64,000 bases of DNA. Origin: Granulicella pectinivorans (GTDB lineage Bacteria; Acidobacteriota; Terriglobia; Terriglobales; Acidobacteriaceae). The notes under the pieces are model-generated. The model saw only the letters and a list, made by a program, of their open reading frames with translations, ran no database searches and was not told the DNA's origin. Shown one piece after another: positions 50,940 through 60,177 of the stretch (position 1 is the stretch's first letter; each line of letters opens with the position of its first letter). A program made the translations under genes and the position numbers. Where the stretch lies: positions 310,001 through 374,000 of the forward strand of contig NZ_FOZL01000001.1 of the NCBI RefSeq assembly GCF_900114625.1, read 5' to 3'.

Positions 50940-52172
50940 TCAAGTCCTTTGCAACCGGCTCACGATCGCACCGGCCGCGGACAATGGCTGCGGCCGGTGC
51001 ATCGCCTCCTTCACCTCTTCCGCCTGACCGAATCTCTTGAGTCTCAGAAACGGAGTTTCGAAATACCGGAAACTCAACAGTGCCACCGCAAAGGTAATCG
51101 CAAGAACGATCGATTCCAGCAACACACGGTAGAGCAGCGGCGAAGCAATATGCGCGTGCAGTGAACGGGCAAAGCGAATCGCGAGAAGCACACTGACCAG
51201 AGGCTGAAAGAGATAGAGCCCGAAGCTATAGCGTCCGACAAAGCGAAGCGGCTTCGCGGTCATCACGCGCGCAACCAACGACTCTCCGTTCAGTGCCATG
51301 GCGATCAGCGATGTTGCCGCAATCGCGAGCAGGCTATACCCAAACCGATTGATCGCAAGGTTCCTCTCCCAATAGAAATCCCCCGTCCTCCACGCGATCG
51401 CGAGACATCCCGTCACCGCGATCAAGAACGCCTTGGGCGCATAGGCTTGCACCCTCCCGCCATAGGCTCCGCGAACCATCAGGGCCAGCCACGCCCCTCC
51501 CAGCAACGCATCCATCCTGCAGAAGGTGAGCTTGTAAGTAGCTTCAAGAGGAGAGCCATGGGCCAGCAGGAAGATCCGGATAAGCGGTGCCGCGCACGCA
51601 AGCATCGCCGCGATCCAAAGCAGCCGTCGTCTCTCGCGAACCACGAAAATCACAAGCGGCCAGACAAGATAGAACTGCTCTTCGACGGCGAGCGACCAAA
51701 GATGAAAAGAGGCATCCGCAACCCTCCCTCCGTGGATATTGCTCCACCAGAGTGGCGTGTTCTGCATAAAAAGAGGAAGAAACGATATAGGTCGAAGACG
51801 GAGAGGCACAATCACTGTAAAAATGCAGACCAGCAACAAAATAAAGCCATAGTACAAAGGAAAAATGCGACACGCACGACGCAGATAGAAGTTTCGAAGA
51901 TAACGCGCGGTACCAACCGAATCGAATAAAATTCCCGTGATCAGAAACCCGGAAAGTGCAAAAAATAGATCCACCCCCACCCAGCCCGCACCGCTCACCT
52001 TCAGCATCAGATTGATCAATCGATGTCCGGGCAGCTGATTTGAGCCCAACAGATGAAGGCAGAAGACACAGAGTAAAGCTGTGCCTCGGATCCCATCGAG
52101 AGCCTTGATAGGACGATTCCATGTTTGAAGTTCTGGCAAACGTGAATTGGAAGATGAGGTTGCTATCGTCAT
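50940..52172 (-). CDS. Membrane acyltransferase, OafA/YrhL (acyltransferase-3) family
   Basis: 410 residues with about ten transmembrane helices. Acyltransferase-3 hallmarks: KALDGIRGTALLCVFCLHLLG (catalytic-His region), GWVGVDLFFALSGFLITGIL, RNFYLRRACRIFPLYYGFI and SFHLWSLAVEEQFYLVWPLVIF. The family O-acylates cell-surface sugars. GGAGA precedes the ATG at the usual distance. It follows a sugar-transferase-like gene and a Wzx-like flippase on the same strand, a plausible surface-polysaccharide group. An AT-rich stretch about 60-90 nt upstream of the start may hold its promoter. Confidence 0.92.
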   Translation of the reverse strand: MTIATSSSNSRLPELQTWNRPIKALDGIRGTALLCVFCLHLLGSNQLPGHRLINLMLKVSGAGWVGVDLFFALSGFLITGILFDSVGTARYLRNFYLRRACRIFPLYYGFILLLVCIFTVIVPLRLRPISFLPLFMQNTPLWWSNIHGGRVADASFHLWSLAVEEQFYLVWPLVIFVVRERRRLLWIAAMLACAAPLIRIFLLAHGSPLEATYKLTFCRMDALLGGAWLALMVRGAYGGRVQAYAPKAFLIAVTGCLAIAWRTGDFYWERNLAINRFGYSLLAIAATSLIAMALNGESLVARVMTAKPLRFVGRYSFGLYLFQPLVSVLLAIRFARSLHAHIASPLLYRVLLESIVLAITFAVALLSFRYFETPFLRLKRFGQAEEVKEAMHRPQPLSAAGAIVSRLQRT

Positions 52173-52338
52173 GGCGTAAATCTCCGCGGCCGCTGATTGA
52201 GCAGTAGTGTAGAGCAGAGAGACGAAAGCAGTCGATAGAAATTATTTTTATTGAAACGGTGTCTTCTAGATCGTCCCGATAACTCCGAACGAGAGCGTCC
52301 ATCAAAAAGCACTTCGAAAAAGTAGTCGCCTCTTAGCC

Positions 52339-53487
52339 CTAGCCAAGCCCTAGCAGCGCACGCAACTCATCCACACTTTGCCCCTGGTGGAAATGCCGTA
52401 TTACCTTGCCCGTAGCAATATCCCGCGACACCAGCGTCTTATCCGGGCACACCCACCGCACCCCATCCGCACGGAAGCTCATCGACTCACTCGTCGTCAC
52501 CACATCCGCCACGCCGGCATCCGCAATCATATGATTGATCGCGGCCTGGTCGTCCAGTTCATGCATCGTGCGCTTCACATAGCGATCCAGAAAATCCTTC
52601 GTCGCCTGCGTCGGCGAAAAGACCATAAAGCCGCAGCACACAATAAACCCAAGCTTCCGCGCAACCTCCTGCGGAATCGAATAGTCCTTCTGCACCACGA
52701 TATCTGCTTCAGGCATGCGGTCCAGCATCGACGCAAGATCGCCCATCGCAACCGCATCCAGATCGATCGAAAGCAGACGATGCCCACGCCGCACAATCTC
52801 GCGGAGGAACAAAACCCGCACAATCCACAGAACCTGTCGGCAGCGATCGTCCACTTTGCCATGCTCATCGAAGACAAAGAAAGTGGACAGATCGACAACG
52901 CCGCCATCGAGAGCCTCACCCATGGCCGCGAACGCGCCCGCATCCATGGCCAGCCCGAAGATCCGTCCACGGATATGCTTGCGCGCCTGCTCCAGCCAAA
53001 GCCCGAAGAGCCCAAGGTAACGCTCCCCCGCAGCCACCAGGACAACATCCTCACCCGCTGCCAGCGGAAGACGATCGACCATCGCGGCCACCATGTCATA
53101 GATCGCACCCGAGAGAATCGCCTCGTCGAATCGCGCCATGGTGCGCGCCACCGCGGCAGCCACCGGCGGGTGTGCTTGCCGTGCCGTGCGCCGGTCGATC
53201 AGCCCTGCCAGCCGGTAACGCTCAAAGCGATACGCCACCACAGCCAGCGCAAAGTTCGCCTCTGCCGAACGATCCAGATTGCGCCGCAGAAGCTTCACAT
53301 AAAGACCCCGCGCCGTGCGACTGTGCCGCGCCATCAGAAAGCAGTACAGCATGCGGATCTTCGCCTTGCGATCCGAGCCGTCCAGCGCATCGTAGTACAT
53401 CAGAACCGCAATCGCAGGCACCCAGAGACTCGCCCGCATCAGAGCCTTGCCCAGCGAAAAAACCAGCTTCCTCACATTAGCGCTCAT
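52339..53487 (-). CDS. Nucleotide-diphospho-sugar transferase-like protein
   Basis: 382 residues. The C-terminal two thirds resemble GT-A-type nucleotide-diphospho-sugar transferases: REIVRRGHRLLSIDLDAVAMGD contains a DxD sugar-nucleotide/metal motif, DIVVQKDYSIPQEVARKLGFIVCCGFMVFSP and DRYVKRTMHELDDQAAIN follow. The N-terminal 120 residues are helical and basic, with no clear match. No full transmembrane segment beyond a weak ASLWVPAIAVLMYY. Probably adds a sugar to a surface glycan in the cytoplasm. It follows the flippase after 26 nt and is probably co-transcribed with it. Confidence 0.72.
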   Translation of the reverse strand: MSANVRKLVFSLGKALMRASLWVPAIAVLMYYDALDGSDRKAKIRMLYCFLMARHSRTARGLYVKLLRRNLDRSAEANFALAVVAYRFERYRLAGLIDRRTARQAHPPVAAAVARTMARFDEAILSGAIYDMVAAMVDRLPLAAGEDVVLVAAGERYLGLFGLWLEQARKHIRGRIFGLAMDAGAFAAMGEALDGGVVDLSTFFVFDEHGKVDDRCRQVLWIVRVLFLREIVRRGHRLLSIDLDAVAMGDLASMLDRMPEADIVVQKDYSIPQEVARKLGFIVCCGFMVFSPTQATKDFLDRYVKRTMHELDDQAAINHMIADAGVADVVTTSESMSFRADGVRWVCPDKTLVSRDIATGKVIRHFHQGQSVDELRALLGLG

Positions 53488-53513
53488 GCATCCTCTGGGG
53501 TCGTCGAACCGGT

Positions 53514-55037
53514 CTAGGTCGTGCTGGCTTTGGGGGCGAAGCGATTCTTGAAGCGCGATGCCAGCAACCCACGAATCTCATCCACTTCAAACACAAAGTA
53601 CCCCGCTATGCCGAAAACAGCCGTGACCGACACCGCACACACTACCGTCCATGCCAGTGGCCAGTTGACCTCGCGATACGCAGGATACCCCGCCAGCAGA
53701 AACGCGATCGTCATAAAGATCGTAAGACGCACAATCGGCTGCGTGCTGATCCGATACTCCTTCGGGAACATCTTGTCGTTCAACCCCAGCACGAACTGCG
53801 TCTGAATCATCTCCCAGAGAAGCCAGGTCCCCAGGAAGCCATACAGCCCGAGAAACTTCATCGTCCCAATCGACACCAGCAGCATCGCGGCATAGCCCAC
53901 CAGGATGAAGACCGAAAGATCCTCATGCTTGTTGCTCGACGACTGAAACTGCGTCTTGTGTTCCTTGATGCCCAGCACGGCGGAGATGATCGCCATCATG
54001 CAGCACAGCTTCCAGTCATACAGATTGCGCTTGTGCAGCCACACCGTAAACAGGAACGGACACATCAGCAGGCTGCCGATGCTGACAATCGGAATCAGGA
54101 ACAGCACAATCCGCTCGGAAAGATCGTACAGCCGCCGCAGTTGCCGCCAGTCGTTCTTGCCCACCAGCAGCGTAATGTCCTGCGAGATCGTATTGCTCGC
54201 AATCGAAAGAATCTGCCGCGACATCTGGAACACCGTACGCACCAACTGGAAGATACCCACCTGCGCTGAACCCAGCACAATCTGGATCATCAGCACAGGC
54301 CCCTGCCACGTAAGAAATCCAGCCATCGCGATCAGCCCGAAGTGCCCGCTCGGCTTGATGATCTGACGCACCTGCTTCCAGCTTCCGTAGCGCAGATCGG
54401 GAAGCAGCACCGGGGCAGTTCGGCTCACGTCAATCAGGATCAGGAAGAAGAACAGAAACAGCGACCCAAGCTGAATGGCGGCAAGCACCGGGAAGGACGC
54501 ATGCAGAAAGATAGCCAACGCCATCGCCAGCACCATAAACAGGCGCTGTGCACTCTGGAAGTAGTTTCCGCGATGCAGTTGGCCAACCACCATGTAGCTG
54601 TTCGCCAGCAGGCTGAACATCATGTTGAACGCCACCCGCAGGATCAGCAGATAGAGCGCGAGAGCCGCGACATGAGCGTTCTCATGCTTCAGGTGCAACA
54701 GCGAGGCAATCGGGATAAAGAAGACGGCCACTCCAAGCACGGCGAACGAAACAAACAGCAGAAGAAGCAGCCGGAAAGCGCTCGCCTGGATATCCTTCGC
54801 GCCCTTCACGTCGCCGCCGTTATACAGAATCGTCGTCTGGTTATTGGCGTAGTTCTGGATCCCATAGTTCAAGGTCCCCAGGTAATCCACCGAAGCGCTC
54901 AACGCGATCCACTCGCCATACACCTCGAGCCCGAAGAAGCGAAGGAAAAACGGCGGAATCAGCAACTGCGAAATGACGGTAATGCCCTGGCCCAGAAGGC
55001 TGGTAAACAGGAGCTGAAGAATGCGGCGCACGTTCAT
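53514..55037 (-). CDS. Wzx-like polysaccharide flippase (MATE/MOP superfamily)
   Basis: 507 residues from the ATG at 55037, which has GGAGG 9 nt upstream and opens the first helix RRILQLLFTSLLGQGITVISQLLIPPFFLRFFG. The open frame reaches a GTG at 55184 but those 49 residues are low complexity and lack a ribosome binding site. Twelve to fourteen transmembrane segments, with typical LEVYGEWIALSASVDYLGTLNYGIQNYA and RMSRQILSIASNTISQDITLLVGKNDWRQLRRLYDLSER-like cytoplasmic connection. It likely flips lipid-linked oligosaccharides across the inner membrane. First of the three-gene surface-glycan group. Confidence 0.87.
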   Translation of the reverse strand: MNVRRILQLLFTSLLGQGITVISQLLIPPFFLRFFGLEVYGEWIALSASVDYLGTLNYGIQNYANNQTTILYNGGDVKGAKDIQASAFRLLLLLFVSFAVLGVAVFFIPIASLLHLKHENAHVAALALYLLILRVAFNMMFSLLANSYMVVGQLHRGNYFQSAQRLFMVLAMALAIFLHASFPVLAAIQLGSLFLFFFLILIDVSRTAPVLLPDLRYGSWKQVRQIIKPSGHFGLIAMAGFLTWQGPVLMIQIVLGSAQVGIFQLVRTVFQMSRQILSIASNTISQDITLLVGKNDWRQLRRLYDLSERIVLFLIPIVSIGSLLMCPFLFTVWLHKRNLYDWKLCCMMAIISAVLGIKEHKTQFQSSSNKHEDLSVFILVGYAAMLLVSIGTMKFLGLYGFLGTWLLWEMIQTQFVLGLNDKMFPKEYRISTQPIVRLTIFMTIAFLLAGYPAYREVNWPLAWTVVCAVSVTAVFGIAGYFVFEVDEIRGLLASRFKNRFAPKASTT

Positions 55038-55239
55038 GAAAGTCTTCCTCCCGAAAAGAGCGGCTGATGTGCTTCCATCTTCGGAACCGATAGCGGCGTC
55101 TGTATCAACAAACTCTCCTGGGGCAGTATCGAGCCGGGGCGTCCGGACTCTGGGATAGGGTGCAATCTGGTCGAAAGGGTTCACACCCAGTGTAGCCGAC
55201 GACGCACACCTCCGATGCTCCCGGCCTCCGGAAGAGCGC

Positions 55240-56313
55240 CTACCCCTTCGTTTTCCAATCGTGACGCTCCTCTTCCGTAAGAGGAAGGGGCAGCGTCCGT
55301 CCCTCGCGGCCAGACGCGAAGGTCGTCTCGAGAATAGCCATCACGGCAATCGCGTCTTTGCCCGTAAGCCGTGGCGGCTGCCCGGACAGGATCGCGTCGC
55401 GAATCTCCTCGTAGTACCCCTGCTGCAGCCCCCTCGGCGCAGGAATCTCCGTCCGCTCACCCGTAGCCCCGTCGATCAGAATGCCTGGGTCGGGATCGTG
55501 CCCAAAGAGCGGGTCGCTCGGAAGCATCCCGGCCTGGAGCTGCGGCTCCTGCGTATCCGCGCCGTACTTCATCCACGTCGCAGCCGTCCCATGCACCGTA
55601 GTGCGTGGCCCCCGTCCCGCGGCCAGCAGCGTGCTGTTCAGAATCACGCGCAACCCCGGATACGTCAGCAGCACATGCGCCCAGTCATCCGTCTGTCCGC
55701 CATCGCGCAGCGTCCCAAAGCTAGCCGTGACCGCCTCAGGAAGCCCAAACAGATGCACCGCCTGGTCGATCAGGTGAGGCCCCAGGTCGAACCACAACCC
55801 CGCCCCCTCGCCCTGGTCCTCGCGCCACCGCTTGCGTACCACCGGCCGAAAGCGATCCATGTGGCACTCATAGTGGGTCACCCTGCCCAGCGCACCCGAC
55901 TCCAGCACAGCCTTCGTCGCCAGCACCTCGCTATCCCAGCGCCGATTGTGAAAGACCGACAGCAGACGATCATGCTCCTTCGCCAGAGCCACCAACTCAC
56001 GCGCATCGGCCAGCGTCGTGGTAAAGGGCTTATCGACCACAACATGCTTCCCCGCCCTGAGCGCCGCCGCCGCCAGCGGAAAGTGGCTGGTATTCGGCGT
56101 CGCAATCACCACGAGGTCTACATCGTCGGCAACCGCAGCCTCTTCGAACGAGCACACCCGCGCATCCGGATACATCGCGTGCACATCGTCCGGACGGCTC
56201 GATCCAACAACGGTAAGTGCCAACCCCTCCACCGCGCAGATCAACGGAGCATGAAAGGTCTTGCCGACATAGCCGTATCCAATCAGAGAGACGCGAAGAG
56301 GTTTCTGTGACAT
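55240..56313 (-). CDS. Gfo/Idh/MocA-family oxidoreductase (YvaA/YdgJ-like)
   Basis: 357 residues from the ATG at 56313 (AGGAG about 11 nt upstream); the frame extends to 56427 inside the dipeptidase gene. Rossmann motif LRVSLIGYGYVGKTFHAPLI, where the F-H-A-P-L feature marks the YdgJ/YvaA subgroup. VIATPNTSHFPLAAAALRAGKHVVVDKPFTTTLADA contains the conserved DKP, FHNRRWDSEVLATK follows, and GLWFDLGPHLIDQAVHLFG holds the catalytic His-Asp region. NAD(P)-dependent oxidation of a sugar or inositol, scyllo-inositol being the best-known substrate in the subgroup. Downstream of the dipeptidase with a 7-nt gap, so co-transcribed. Confidence 0.9.
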   Translation of the reverse strand: MSQKPLRVSLIGYGYVGKTFHAPLICAVEGLALTVVGSSRPDDVHAMYPDARVCSFEEAAVADDVDLVVIATPNTSHFPLAAAALRAGKHVVVDKPFTTTLADARELVALAKEHDRLLSVFHNRRWDSEVLATKAVLESGALGRVTHYECHMDRFRPVVRKRWREDQGEGAGLWFDLGPHLIDQAVHLFGLPEAVTASFGTLRDGGQTDDWAHVLLTYPGLRVILNSTLLAAGRGPRTTVHGTAATWMKYGADTQEPQLQAGMLPSDPLFGHDPDPGILIDGATGERTEIPAPRGLQQGYYEEIRDAILSGQPPRLTGKDAIAVMAILETTFASGREGRTLPLPLTEEERHDWKTKG

Positions 56314-56320
56314 CGCTGCA

Positions 56321-57520
56321 TTAGCTCCTGTTACTCTGCGCGGTAACGTCGCGGAAGAGGCGCATCGCATTGCCTCCCCAGAACTTTTCAATACGCCCCG
56401 TCGAGTAGCCCCGGCGCAACATCGCATCCGTAATCATCGGCAGGTCGCGCACATCGCGCATCCCCCGCGCCAACGGCGGCCCGCCATCGAAGTCCGAGCC
56501 GATCCCAACATGATCTTCACCGGCAAGTTGTATAGCCTTGTCGACAACCCCAACCCACTCATCCACCGTCATCGCCACATCGTCCGGCAGACGCGGCCCA
56601 ATCATCGGGAACCCCGGCGCCACCATCTGATCGACCTCATAGATCGTCTTGCCCTGCACCCGATCCTTCAGGTTGCTCGTATCCCAGAACGTCTTGCCCT
56701 TCTGCTTCGTGTTGTAGTCGTACGCGCGCAGGTTGTTGAAGTCGCTGCCGATCTGAAACCCGATCACGCCGCCCTTCCCCGCCAGCTTCTTCAACATCTC
56801 GTCGGACAGGTTGCGCGGAATATTGTTCACGCTCCGCAGCCCATGGTGCGTGGCAAACACCGGCGCGCTACTCACATCGATCGCCTGCGCGATCGTCTCA
56901 TCCCCCGAGTGCGAAACATTGATCATGATCCCAAGCCGGTTCATCGTATGGATGACCTCGCGCCCATGCTCCGTCAGCCCATGATGCTCCGGCGTCGAGC
57001 AGCACGAATCCGCATAGTGCTGATTCCAGTTGTGCGCGGAGAGCTGTGCCGACCGAAGCCCAAGCCGATGCAGATCGCGCAAAACACCCAGATCCCCATC
57101 GAGATCATAGCTGCCTTCAATGTCGAGGATCGCCGCCATCTTCCCCCGCGCACGAATCTTCGCAACATCGTCCGGCGTCAACGCCAGCTCCACCAGATCG
57201 TGATTCAGCCGAATCTGTTCCAGCGCATGGTCGATCCGTCGCAGCGTCTGCTTCGTCTCAAATCGTCCCGGCAGATACTCCTCAGGCACATAGATCGAAA
57301 GGAAGAACGCACCGACCCCACCCTCCTTCGCCCGCACCAGATCCCACTGCCCATCGGGATACCGCGTGCCCATCGAACCGCCATGGTAAAACTCGCGATC
57401 CAGCGCATGCACATGCGCATCGACGATCAGCGCATGCTGGTGGACCTGCCTCCCCGGCTGCGCACGAAGCGCCACAGGTGCAACAGCGGACATGGCCAGG
57501 AAGCGGCGGCGATTCAGCAC
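56321..57520 (-). CDS. Tat-exported membrane dipeptidase (M19 family)
   Basis: 399 residues. Start is GTG at 57520: GGAGG lies 6 nt upstream and the frame opens with the Tat motif NRRRFLAMSAVAPVALRA. M19 ligands are visible: IVDAHVHALD at the first site, Glu in AILDIEGSYDLDG, His in NVSHSGDET and ATHHGLRS, and Asp in GIGSDFDGG. The first site reads HxH where renal dipeptidase has HxD. M19 enzymes cleave dipeptides, often with a D-residue at the C-terminal side, and some act on N-acyl or beta-lactam amides. This adds a further D-amino-acid-oriented amidase to the window. Divergent from the gene at 57608 across a 20-bp palindrome. Confidence 0.9.
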   Translation of the reverse strand: MLNRRRFLAMSAVAPVALRAQPGRQVHQHALIVDAHVHALDREFYHGGSMGTRYPDGQWDLVRAKEGGVGAFFLSIYVPEEYLPGRFETKQTLRRIDHALEQIRLNHDLVELALTPDDVAKIRARGKMAAILDIEGSYDLDGDLGVLRDLHRLGLRSAQLSAHNWNQHYADSCCSTPEHHGLTEHGREVIHTMNRLGIMINVSHSGDETIAQAIDVSSAPVFATHHGLRSVNNIPRNLSDEMLKKLAGKGGVIGFQIGSDFNNLRAYDYNTKQKGKTFWDTSNLKDRVQGKTIYEVDQMVAPGFPMIGPRLPDDVAMTVDEWVGVVDKAIQLAGEDHVGIGSDFDGGPPLARGMRDVRDLPMITDAMLRRGYSTGRIEKFWGGNAMRLFRDVTAQSNRS

Positions 57521-57556
57521 TTAAATCCTCCATAGGACATTGGTTGCATTGGGGAG

Positions 57557-57576
57557 AGTATAGCGGTTGCTATACT
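57557..57576. promoter_or_regulatory. Palindrome with back-to-back -10 hexamers
   Basis: AGTATAGC-GGTT-GCTATACT, perfect 8-bp arms, 36 nt from the dipeptidase GTG and 31 nt from the ATG at 57608. TATACT on each strand can serve as a -10; TTGGGG at 57549-57554 with a 16-nt spacer is a possible -35 for the rightward gene. Probably the divergent promoter core and possibly a regulator site. Confidence 0.55.
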
Positions 57577-57607
57577 TCGGCGAAACGTTCCCGCAAACGA
57601 GGATCGC

Positions 57608-58819
57608 ATGACTCCTGCACAGACTCCAACCAAACGGCTGAAGCTCGCCGGCGTGGTGACGATCTATCGAAAGTATGCGCACCCGCAGCACATCATCGAT
57701 CGCTTCAATGAAGGCTACGGCTGGAACGGCGCATGGCATCGCCCCGACATGGACATCGTCTCGCTCTACGTCGATCAGCGTGGCGAAGACGATCTCACCC
57801 AGGAGCGCGTCGACCGTCATCCGGGCATGAAGCTCTGCTCCACCATCGAAGAAGCCCTCACCCTCGGCACCGGCAAACTCGCCGTCGACGGAGTCTTCGT
57901 CGTAGCCGAACACGGCACCTATCCGCTCAACACCAACGGCATCATGATGCGCCCGCACTACGAGTTCTTCAAAGCCATCACAAACGTCTTCCGCGCCAGC
58001 GGCCGCTCCGTCCCCTACTTCAACGACAAGGAACTCTCCTGGAAATGGGAGTGGTCGAAGCAGATGGTCGACACAGCCCGCGAGCTCAACTTTCCCCTGC
58101 AGGGCGGATCCAGCCTCGCCGTCACCTGGCGCATCCCCTCCGTCGAATTCCCTCTCGGAGCCGTCACCCAAGAAGCCCTCTCCATCGGCTACGGAGGCAT
58201 GACCAGCTACGACTTCCACGGCCTCGAAACCCTCCAGTGCATGGTCGAACGACGCAAAGGCGGCGAGTCCGGCGTCGAGTGGGTCCAGACCTACCAGGGC
58301 GACGCCTTCTGGAAGGCTCACGAAGAAGGCCTCTGGTCGAAGTCCCTCTTCAACGCCGCCCTCAGCCGCAGCTCCACCGTGGCACCTGCATCGCCCACCT
58401 TCACCAACACCTTCCCCACCCTCGAACAGTTGAAGAAGCTCGTCAGCAAGCCCGTCGCCTATCACTACAAGCATCGCGACGGCCTCTTCTCCACCATGAT
58501 GCTCATGGACGGACTCGTCCGCGACTTCACCTTCGCCGCCCACATCGAAGGCCAGTCCAGGCCCTTCTCCACCCAGATGTACCTTCCCATGCCCGATGGC
58601 CGCACCACCCTCGCCAGCTTCTTCTCGCCCCTCGTCAACAACGCGGAGCAGATGTTCCTCACCCGCAAGGCGCAGTACCCCGTCGAGCGCTCCCTCCTCA
58701 CCAGCGGCCTCCTCATCGCAGGCGTGGACAGCGCCATCGCAGGCAAGCGCCTCGACACCCCGCACCTCGCCGCCGTCACCTACCAACCCAACCCCGCATC
58801 CACCTTCTGGAGAAGCTGA
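57608..58819 (+). CDS. Unrecognised conserved protein, cytoplasmic member of a tandem pair
   Basis: 403 residues, no signal peptide. I do not recognise a named family. The start (KLAGVVTIYRKYAHPQHIIDRF) suggests a Rossmann-like first strand and helix. Shared with the next gene are a YPLNxxG motif (HGTYPLNTNG), VPYFND, GGSSLAVTWRIPSVEFPLGAV, FHGLETLQCMVERRKGGESGVEWVQ, LMDGLVRDFTF and the ending LDTPHLAAVTYQP. The high conservation of GSSxxVTWR and ERRKGGE(S/T)GV between paralogues suggests active-site or binding regions. Context: next to Gfo/Idh, dipeptidase, exported RidA and PLP genes. Third codon positions are strikingly C-rich. Confidence 0.8.
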   Translation: MTPAQTPTKRLKLAGVVTIYRKYAHPQHIIDRFNEGYGWNGAWHRPDMDIVSLYVDQRGEDDLTQERVDRHPGMKLCSTIEEALTLGTGKLAVDGVFVVAEHGTYPLNTNGIMMRPHYEFFKAITNVFRASGRSVPYFNDKELSWKWEWSKQMVDTARELNFPLQGGSSLAVTWRIPSVEFPLGAVTQEALSIGYGGMTSYDFHGLETLQCMVERRKGGESGVEWVQTYQGDAFWKAHEEGLWSKSLFNAALSRSSTVAPASPTFTNTFPTLEQLKKLVSKPVAYHYKHRDGLFSTMMLMDGLVRDFTFAAHIEGQSRPFSTQMYLPMPDGRTTLASFFSPLVNNAEQMFLTRKAQYPVERSLLTSGLLIAGVDSAIAGKRLDTPHLAAVTYQPNPASTFWRS

Positions 58820-58824
58820 CGCCC

Positions 58825-60177
58825 ATGACGCCCATCAGCCGCCGCCGTTTTGTAGCGTCCTCCGCCCTCTCCACCGCCACCCTCGCCTACCCGCAGCTCC
58901 TCCGCGCCGCCGCACCCTCCGACCGTCCCATCCGCTTAGCTATCCTCGGCAGCACCTACAAGCTCGGCTCCCGCCTCCAGACCATCGCCGACCGCTTCCT
59001 CGTCGGCTATCCCTGCGAAGGCGAATGGCACATACCCCACGTGCAGGTCGTCTCCCTCTACGTCGATGCCAGGGCACGCCGCATGGCCTCCGCGCCCCCG
59101 GACTACCTGCGCTTCCTCTCCGGAGCATCCGCCCCCACACCGCGCCCCCCAGCGGAAGAAGCCTCAGACGACCTCAGCCACGCCCGCTCGCAGCAGTTCG
59201 GCTTCCGACTCTGCAACAACATCCAGCAGGCCCTCCGCGACGGAGGCAACCGCCTCGCCGTCGACGCCGTCCTCACCATCGTCGAGCAGGACGACTACCC
59301 CCTCAATCACAAGGGCCAGGCCCTCCTCCCCACCTACGACTTCTTCCAGCAATGCGCGCAGGTCTTTACCTCCGAAGGACGCGCCGTGCCCTACTTCAAC
59401 TACGGCTCACTGTCCTTCAACTTCGACGAAGCCGACGAAATGGTGAAGACTGCGAAGAAGCTCAGGATGCCTCTCCTCGCCGGCTCCTCCATGCCTGTCA
59501 CCTGGCGCCTCCCCGACATCGACCTTCCCCTCGGCGCAACCGTCACCGAAGCCGTCATGGTCGGCGCCGGCACCCTCGACTTCGACGCCCTCGAAGCCAT
59601 GCAGGCCATGCTCGAACGTCGCAAGGGCGGCGAGACCGGCGTCAAAGCCGTACAGCTCCTCGAGGGCGACGACGTATGGGACGCCGCCAGATCCGGCCGC
59701 TGGTCGCACGACCTCCTCACCTCCGCCCTCTCCCGCAGCGACACCCCGCTCGGCCTCACCCTCCTCGACGGCCGCACCCAGAACCTCGCCGCCCCCGGCG
59801 TCCTCTCGCAGCTCGTCAAAGACCCCACCGCCTTCTGCATCGAGTACGCCGACGGGACCCGGGCGACCCTGCTCATGCTCAACGGTGCCCTCCGCGACCA
59901 CAACATCGCCATCAGGGTCGCCGGCCACGGCATCCTCTCCACGCAGTTCCTCATGAGCGTGCCTCCCAACGAGACTCACTCAGCCTGCCTCGCCGGCAAG
60001 ATCGAAGAGCTCTACCGCACCAAAACCGCTCCCTACTCCGCCGAGCGCACCCTCCTCGCCACCGGGGTTCTCGACGCATGCGCGACCTCTCGCTATCGCC
60101 GCAACGAGCGCATCCTCACCCCCCATCTCGCCATCGCCTACCCCTCCCCCACCGAGTCCCAATACGCCCGCACCTGA
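58825..60177 (+). CDS. Unrecognised conserved protein, Tat-exported member of the tandem pair
   Basis: 450 residues. The ATG at 58825 lies 5 nt after the upstream stop and opens a Tat signal, TPISRRRFVASSALSTATLAYP. The frame is open far upstream (to 57733) only because of high GC. Body parallels the previous gene: IRLAILGSTYKLGSRLQTIADRF, DDYPLNHKGQA, VPYFNYGS, AGSSMPVTWRLPDIDLPLGA, LEAMQAMLERRKGGETGVKAVQLLEG, LMLNGALRDHN, and LTPHLAIAYPSP. It carries a Pro/Ala-rich insert near residue 95 missing in its partner. The same fold delivered to two compartments suggests the same substrate handled inside and outside the inner membrane. Confidence 0.8.
   Translation: MTPISRRRFVASSALSTATLAYPQLLRAAAPSDRPIRLAILGSTYKLGSRLQTIADRFLVGYPCEGEWHIPHVQVVSLYVDARARRMASAPPDYLRFLSGASAPTPRPPAEEASDDLSHARSQQFGFRLCNNIQQALRDGGNRLAVDAVLTIVEQDDYPLNHKGQALLPTYDFFQQCAQVFTSEGRAVPYFNYGSLSFNFDEADEMVKTAKKLRMPLLAGSSMPVTWRLPDIDLPLGATVTEAVMVGAGTLDFDALEAMQAMLERRKGGETGVKAVQLLEGDDVWDAARSGRWSHDLLTSALSRSDTPLGLTLLDGRTQNLAAPGVLSQLVKDPTAFCIEYADGTRATLLMLNGALRDHNIAIRVAGHGILSTQFLMSVPPNETHSACLAGKIEELYRTKTAPYSAERTLLATGVLDACATSRYRRNERILTPHLAIAYPSPTESQYART

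Noticed and set aside
55038..55184. 49-residue N-terminal extension of the flippase
   Set aside because: GTG start without ribosome binding site; GGAGG precedes the ATG at 55037, which opens the first membrane helix.
57733..58824. Upstream extension of the second unknown-family gene through its neighbour
   Set aside because: Arg/His/Pro-rich out-of-frame translation of the preceding gene; the Tat signal at 58825 marks the true start.
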